Shown here: positions 60,153-64,000 of the stretch, in pieces
Layout: the number at the start of each line of letters is the position of its first letter
Numbering within the stretch: the first letter of the stretch is position 1
From: Sciscionella marina DSM 45152
Lineage (GTDB): Bacteria > Actinomycetota > Actinomycetes > Mycobacteriales > Pseudonocardiaceae
Assembly: GCF_000379465.1 (NCBI RefSeq)
Contig: NZ_KB905380.1
Span: 248,001 to 312,000, forward strand
Direction: 5' to 3'
DNA: 64,000 nt
Notes under the pieces: generated by a model
The model's database searches: none
The model's input: only the letters and a program-made list of their open reading frames with translations
Told to the model about the DNA's origin: nothing
Program-made: the position numbers and the translations under genes

Positions 60153-62429
60153 ATGACCCCTCCCGAGCTGGCCGAGCGGTATGCAAGGGCCGAAGCACTG
60201 TTACCGCACAATCTGGACAAACTGGTCCGGACACCGCGGGTGCGGCCGAACTGGATTCAGCACACCGAGACCTTCTGGTACCGGAACAAGACGCCCGAGG
60301 GCAGCGAATTCGTCTTCGTGGACGCGGCAGCGGGACAGCGGCGGCCCGCGTTCGACCATGCCCGGCTCGCCGAAGCGCTCGGCGAACTCACCGGTGAACC
60401 GGCCGATCCGTCGGCGCTGCCGTTCGCCGCGATCGAATTCCACGAGGGCGCGGTGCGGTTCGTGCTCGGGGGACAACGCATCGAAGTATCGCTGGACACC
60501 TACGCGGCCACCGTGCACGGCCCGGCACGTGGCGGTGAAACCCTGTCCCCCGACGGCCGCTGGGCGGTGGGATTCCGCGGCTATGATCTCTGCATCCGGG
60601 ACACCGCAACCGATGCGGAACGGTTGCTCACCACCGACGGCGTGCAGGCGTACACCTACGCGAGCATGCCGGAGGCCGGTGGTTTCCTGGTGATGCAGGA
60701 GAATCTCGGATTCAGCATGCCACCGCTGATCGCGTGGTCCCCGGACTCGAAACGGTTCGTCACCCACCGGCTCGATCAGCGCGAGCTGGACCTGATGCAC
60801 CTCGTGCGTTCCACTCCGTTCGACGGCGGACGGCCGAAGCCGATGAGTTACCGCTACGCGATGCTCGGCGATGCCACGGTCAGCATGGCGGAGTACTTCG
60901 TGTTCGAAGCCGAGACCGGTGCCGTGACGCGGGCGGACTGCGAACCGTTCCCGATGCCGTTCCTGTCCACGATCCTGCGCGGCCACCTCTGGTGGAACGA
61001 GGCGGGGACGAGAATCCATTGGCTGGCCGGAGACCGCACCGAGCGGACGGCGCGACTGTACGAGTGCGAACCGGAAACCGGTGCGGTCGCCGAACTGCTC
61101 GAGGAATCCAGCGACACCACCGTCCAGCACGGCCCCGATTTCCTCGGCCGCACCGTGCACGTACTCGCCTCCGGGGAGGTGCTGTGGTGGTCCGAGCGCA
61201 GCGGCTGGGGGCACCTTTATCTGCACCGGAAAGACGGCACGGTCAGCGCGGTCACCTCCGGCGACTGGCTGGTGCGCAAGATCGTCGGCGTGCACGAGGA
61301 GCGCCGCCGGGTGCTGTTCACCGCCTCCGGACGGGAGCCGGGAACCGATGTGTATCTGCAGGAGCTGTACTCGGTTTCGCTCGACGGCGGCCAGATCACC
61401 GCGCTCACCGCCGACGGTCTGGACCACGACACGCACCCCAGCCGGTCGGGCCGGTTCTTCGTGGATGTCATGTCCCGCTTCGATATCCCCGCCGTCTCGG
61501 TGCTCCGCGACGCGAGCGGAGCGATCGTGCGCGAACTCGAACCGGCGGACGCCTCGGCGCTCTATGCCGCCGGTTTCACGCCCGCCGAACGCGTAGTGGT
61601 GAAAGCGGCGGACGGGGTCACCGACATCTACTGCGCGCTGTACAAACCCTTCGACTTCGACCCGGGGAGGAAGTACCCGGTCCTCGACGAGATCTACCCC
61701 GGCCCACAGGCATGCAGCGCCCCGCTGCGCTTCCCGCTCTCCGGCGGTGTCCTGACCGTGGCCCAGTCCGGAACCGTCTTCGCCGCGCTCGGGTTCGCCG
61801 TCGTCGCGATCGACGGCCGGGGAACTCCGTTGCGGCACAAGGCTTTTCAGGACCACGCACGGCTGGCCGGTGATGACGAGTACATCGAGGACCACGTCGC
61901 GGCCATCAGGCAGCTCGCGGAAACCCGGCCGTGGCTGGACCTCGACCGGGTCGGTATCTTCGGCCATTCCGGTGGCGGCTACGCCTCGACGAGGGCGATC
62001 CTGCAGGAACCGGACTTCTATCGGGTCGCGGTGTCCTCGGCGGGCGATCACGACGATCGGATCTACCACGCCATGTGGGGCGAGAAATACTACGGACCGG
62101 CGGACGAGTTCGACTTCGCAGCGCACGCCAACGTCTCGCTCGCCGGCAACCTCGAGGGGAAGCTCCTCCTGATACACGGCGAGATGGACGACAACGTCAC
62201 CCCGCATCTGACGATGCGCCTGGCGGACGCGCTGATGACCGCGAACAAGGACTTCGACCTGCTCATCGTCCCGAACGCCGATCACAGCATGCTGGTGCAC
62301 GCGGCCTACTGGATGCGGCGCCGCTGGGATTACTTCGTCCGGCACCTGATGGGCGCCACTCCACCGGACTACCGCATCGCCGACATCCCGCTCGATCCCG
62401 AACGGCTCGGCGAGCTCCTGGGTGGCTGA
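60153..62429 (+). CDS. S9-family prolyl oligopeptidase / DPP-IV-like peptidase
   Basis: 758 residues from ATG 60153. A DPP-IV-type beta-propeller occupies residues ~110-480 and the alpha/beta-hydrolase catalytic domain the last ~250: nucleophile in DRVGIFGHSGGGYASTRAIL, acid in LLIHGEMDDNVTPHLTMR and His in NADHSMLVHAAYW. There is no signal peptide, so it is probably cytoplasmic, trimming N-terminal dipeptides or proline-containing peptides. Family members are often ~740-780 residues, as here. Confidence 0.9.
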   Translation: MTPPELAERYARAEALLPHNLDKLVRTPRVRPNWIQHTETFWYRNKTPEGSEFVFVDAAAGQRRPAFDHARLAEALGELTGEPADPSALPFAAIEFHEGAVRFVLGGQRIEVSLDTYAATVHGPARGGETLSPDGRWAVGFRGYDLCIRDTATDAERLLTTDGVQAYTYASMPEAGGFLVMQENLGFSMPPLIAWSPDSKRFVTHRLDQRELDLMHLVRSTPFDGGRPKPMSYRYAMLGDATVSMAEYFVFEAETGAVTRADCEPFPMPFLSTILRGHLWWNEAGTRIHWLAGDRTERTARLYECEPETGAVAELLEESSDTTVQHGPDFLGRTVHVLASGEVLWWSERSGWGHLYLHRKDGTVSAVTSGDWLVRKIVGVHEERRRVLFTASGREPGTDVYLQELYSVSLDGGQITALTADGLDHDTHPSRSGRFFVDVMSRFDIPAVSVLRDASGAIVRELEPADASALYAAGFTPAERVVVKAADGVTDIYCALYKPFDFDPGRKYPVLDEIYPGPQACSAPLRFPLSGGVLTVAQSGTVFAALGFAVVAIDGRGTPLRHKAFQDHARLAGDDEYIEDHVAAIRQLAETRPWLDLDRVGIFGHSGGGYASTRAILQEPDFYRVAVSSAGDHDDRIYHAMWGEKYYGPADEFDFAAHANVSLAGNLEGKLLLIHGEMDDNVTPHLTMRLADALMTANKDFDLLIVPNADHSMLVHAAYWMRRRWDYFVRHLMGATPPDYRIADIPLDPERLGELLGG

Positions 62430-62509
62430 TTTCCGGCGTACCGGAGCAACCTCACGGCCGGGCAGACGTCCTTGCTATCAGGTGAACGGACGAGAGGGGA
62501 TCCAGAATC

Positions 62510-63247
62510 ATGTCGAGGCGTCTTCGAGCCTTCGCGGTATTGTCGTCGATTCCGCTGCTGGGTGCCCTCGCCGCCACCGCCCCGGCGGCCGCGGTCATCG
62601 GCGGATCGGTCAGCACCCACGGACCGTGGGCGGTGCGCATGCTGGTGGACGGCAAACCGGAATGCACCGGAACCGCGATCAGCAAGGAATGGATCATCAG
62701 CGCATCCCACTGCTTCTTCGAACACGCGGAGCCGATCGCCGATTCGCGCATCGAATTCCGGGTCGGCAGCCTGGACCAGCGCACCGGGAAACCGGTGCAT
62801 CCGGTCAAGAACAGCCGCAACGGCTCGAACGTCGCCGACCTGATGCTGATCAAGGTGCCCTCGATGCCGGTCAGTCCCGCGAAGCTCCCCGCCTCCGGCC
62901 CGGTCGAACCGGGTCAGGCGGTACGGCAACTGGGCTGGGGCGCCACCTGCACCGGGGACGAGAACAGCTGTCAGTCCGATGTGCTCCGGCAGTCCGAGTT
63001 GCGCGTCCTGCCCGCCACGGACAAGCGCTGCCAAGGGTTCGCGATCCCGAACGGACCGGACTTCTGCTCGGTGTCCGTTTCCGGCGTTCCCGCGGGCGGT
63101 GATTCCGGCGGGCCGGTGATGTCGACGGGTCCCGGGCGGGCCGACACCCTTCTCGGGGTGTTCAACAGCTCGGACCGCGCCAGCATCGCCGGAACCGGTG
63201 ATGTGTCCCGGCAGCTGAACTGGATCCGGGACACGATCCGGCACTGA
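62510..63247 (+). CDS. Secreted trypsin-like serine protease (S1)
   Basis: 245 residues from ATG 62510 with AGAGGGGA upstream. A signal peptide (AVLSSIPLLGALAATAPAAA) precedes VIGGSVSTHGPWAVRMLVDG, the mature N-terminus expected of chymotrypsin-fold proteases after processing. The triad is complete: His in WIISASHCF, Asp in NVADLMLIKV and Ser in AGGDSGGPVMS. The six cysteines suggest disulfides for extracellular stability. It follows the peptidase gene after 80 bp; a joint role in peptide degradation is possible. Confidence 0.9.
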   Translation: MSRRLRAFAVLSSIPLLGALAATAPAAAVIGGSVSTHGPWAVRMLVDGKPECTGTAISKEWIISASHCFFEHAEPIADSRIEFRVGSLDQRTGKPVHPVKNSRNGSNVADLMLIKVPSMPVSPAKLPASGPVEPGQAVRQLGWGATCTGDENSCQSDVLRQSELRVLPATDKRCQGFAIPNGPDFCSVSVSGVPAGGDSGGPVMSTGPGRADTLLGVFNSSDRASIAGTGDVSRQLNWIRDTIRH

Positions 63248-63308
63248 CTCGGCGTTCATTGCACGATGACGCCAGCTGCTGCGCGACGGGGCCTCCGGCA
63301 ACGAACTC

Positions 63309-64000
<692 letters not shown>

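Overview
The window is high-GC (about 70%), densely packed actinobacterial chromosome with many 4-nt ATGA/GTGA gene overlaps, strong GGAGG-type ribosome sites and frequent GTG/TTG starts. The regulator repertoire (PucR, DesK-type two-component pair, several TetR, three IclR, LacI, MocR, Zur), MmpS-like lipoprotein, DUF4232, GH64 and choice-of-anchor A proteins suggest a filamentous or saprophytic member of the Pseudonocardiales (Amycolatopsis/Saccharopolyspora-like). The exact genus cannot be fixed from the sequence. I saw no rRNA, tRNA, CRISPR array, insertion sequence or phage gene.

Layout. 0-5 kb: 3' end of a PucR regulator, a Tat-exported GH64 glucanase, then a translationally coupled ureohydrolase and NCS1 permease. 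5-8 kb: three tandem paralogous helical-repeat proteins (two carrying frameshifts) divergent from a membrane pentapeptide-repeat protein. 8-18 kb: SRPBCC/ArsR pair, broken metallo-hydrolase, TetR/MFS drug efflux with operator, DesK-like two-component system, a cytochrome P450 with a coupled small partner, EstB-like serine hydrolase/TetR pair, DoxX, and a Zur-box-controlled cysteine-free ribosomal protein bL32. 18-28 kb: CoA-transferase/IclR/acyl-CoA ligase/FGE-fold group, secreted amidase, and a lactonase/AtzG-like/amidase region around a perfect 20-bp inverted repeat. 28-35.4 kb: a LacI-controlled, almost fully overlapping catabolic operon (solute-binding-like protein, CoA ligase, MFS, CoA-transferase, enoyl-CoA hydratase) with twin LacI operators. 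35.5-37 kb: a sortase-type surface protein.

37-50.6 kb is a taurine dissimilation region: pta, a TauR-like MocR regulator, xsc and tpa plus an APC permease. It is interleaved with an Amidohydro_3 enzyme, a DUF3311/sodium-solute symporter pair and a CobS/CobT-like AAA+/VWA pair. Tpa would convert taurine to sulfoacetaldehyde, Xsc would give sulfite plus acetyl phosphate, and Pta would give acetyl-CoA. 50.6-59 kb: an orphan ABC-2 permease (frameshifted), then two closely similar IclR regulators flanking a FAD/Fe-S YdiJ-type dehydrogenase, a hydroxyacid-oxoacid transhydrogenase-like iron alcohol dehydrogenase and an MHS-family transporter. Together these look like a gamma-hydroxybutyrate-type module that recycles D-2-hydroxyglutarate. 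59-64 kb: secreted lipoprotein, DUF4232 protein, DPP-IV-like peptidase, trypsin-like protease, and the 3' part of a dialkylglycine decarboxylase gene cut by the window edge.

A cross-cutting observation: at least six genes are interrupted by single-base shifts, most of them explicable by one base gained or lost in a short G or C run. The conserved sequence resumes at once in the next frame. This pattern looks more like residual consensus errors in the assembly than real gene decay, and it should be settled before any of these genes is called a pseudogene.
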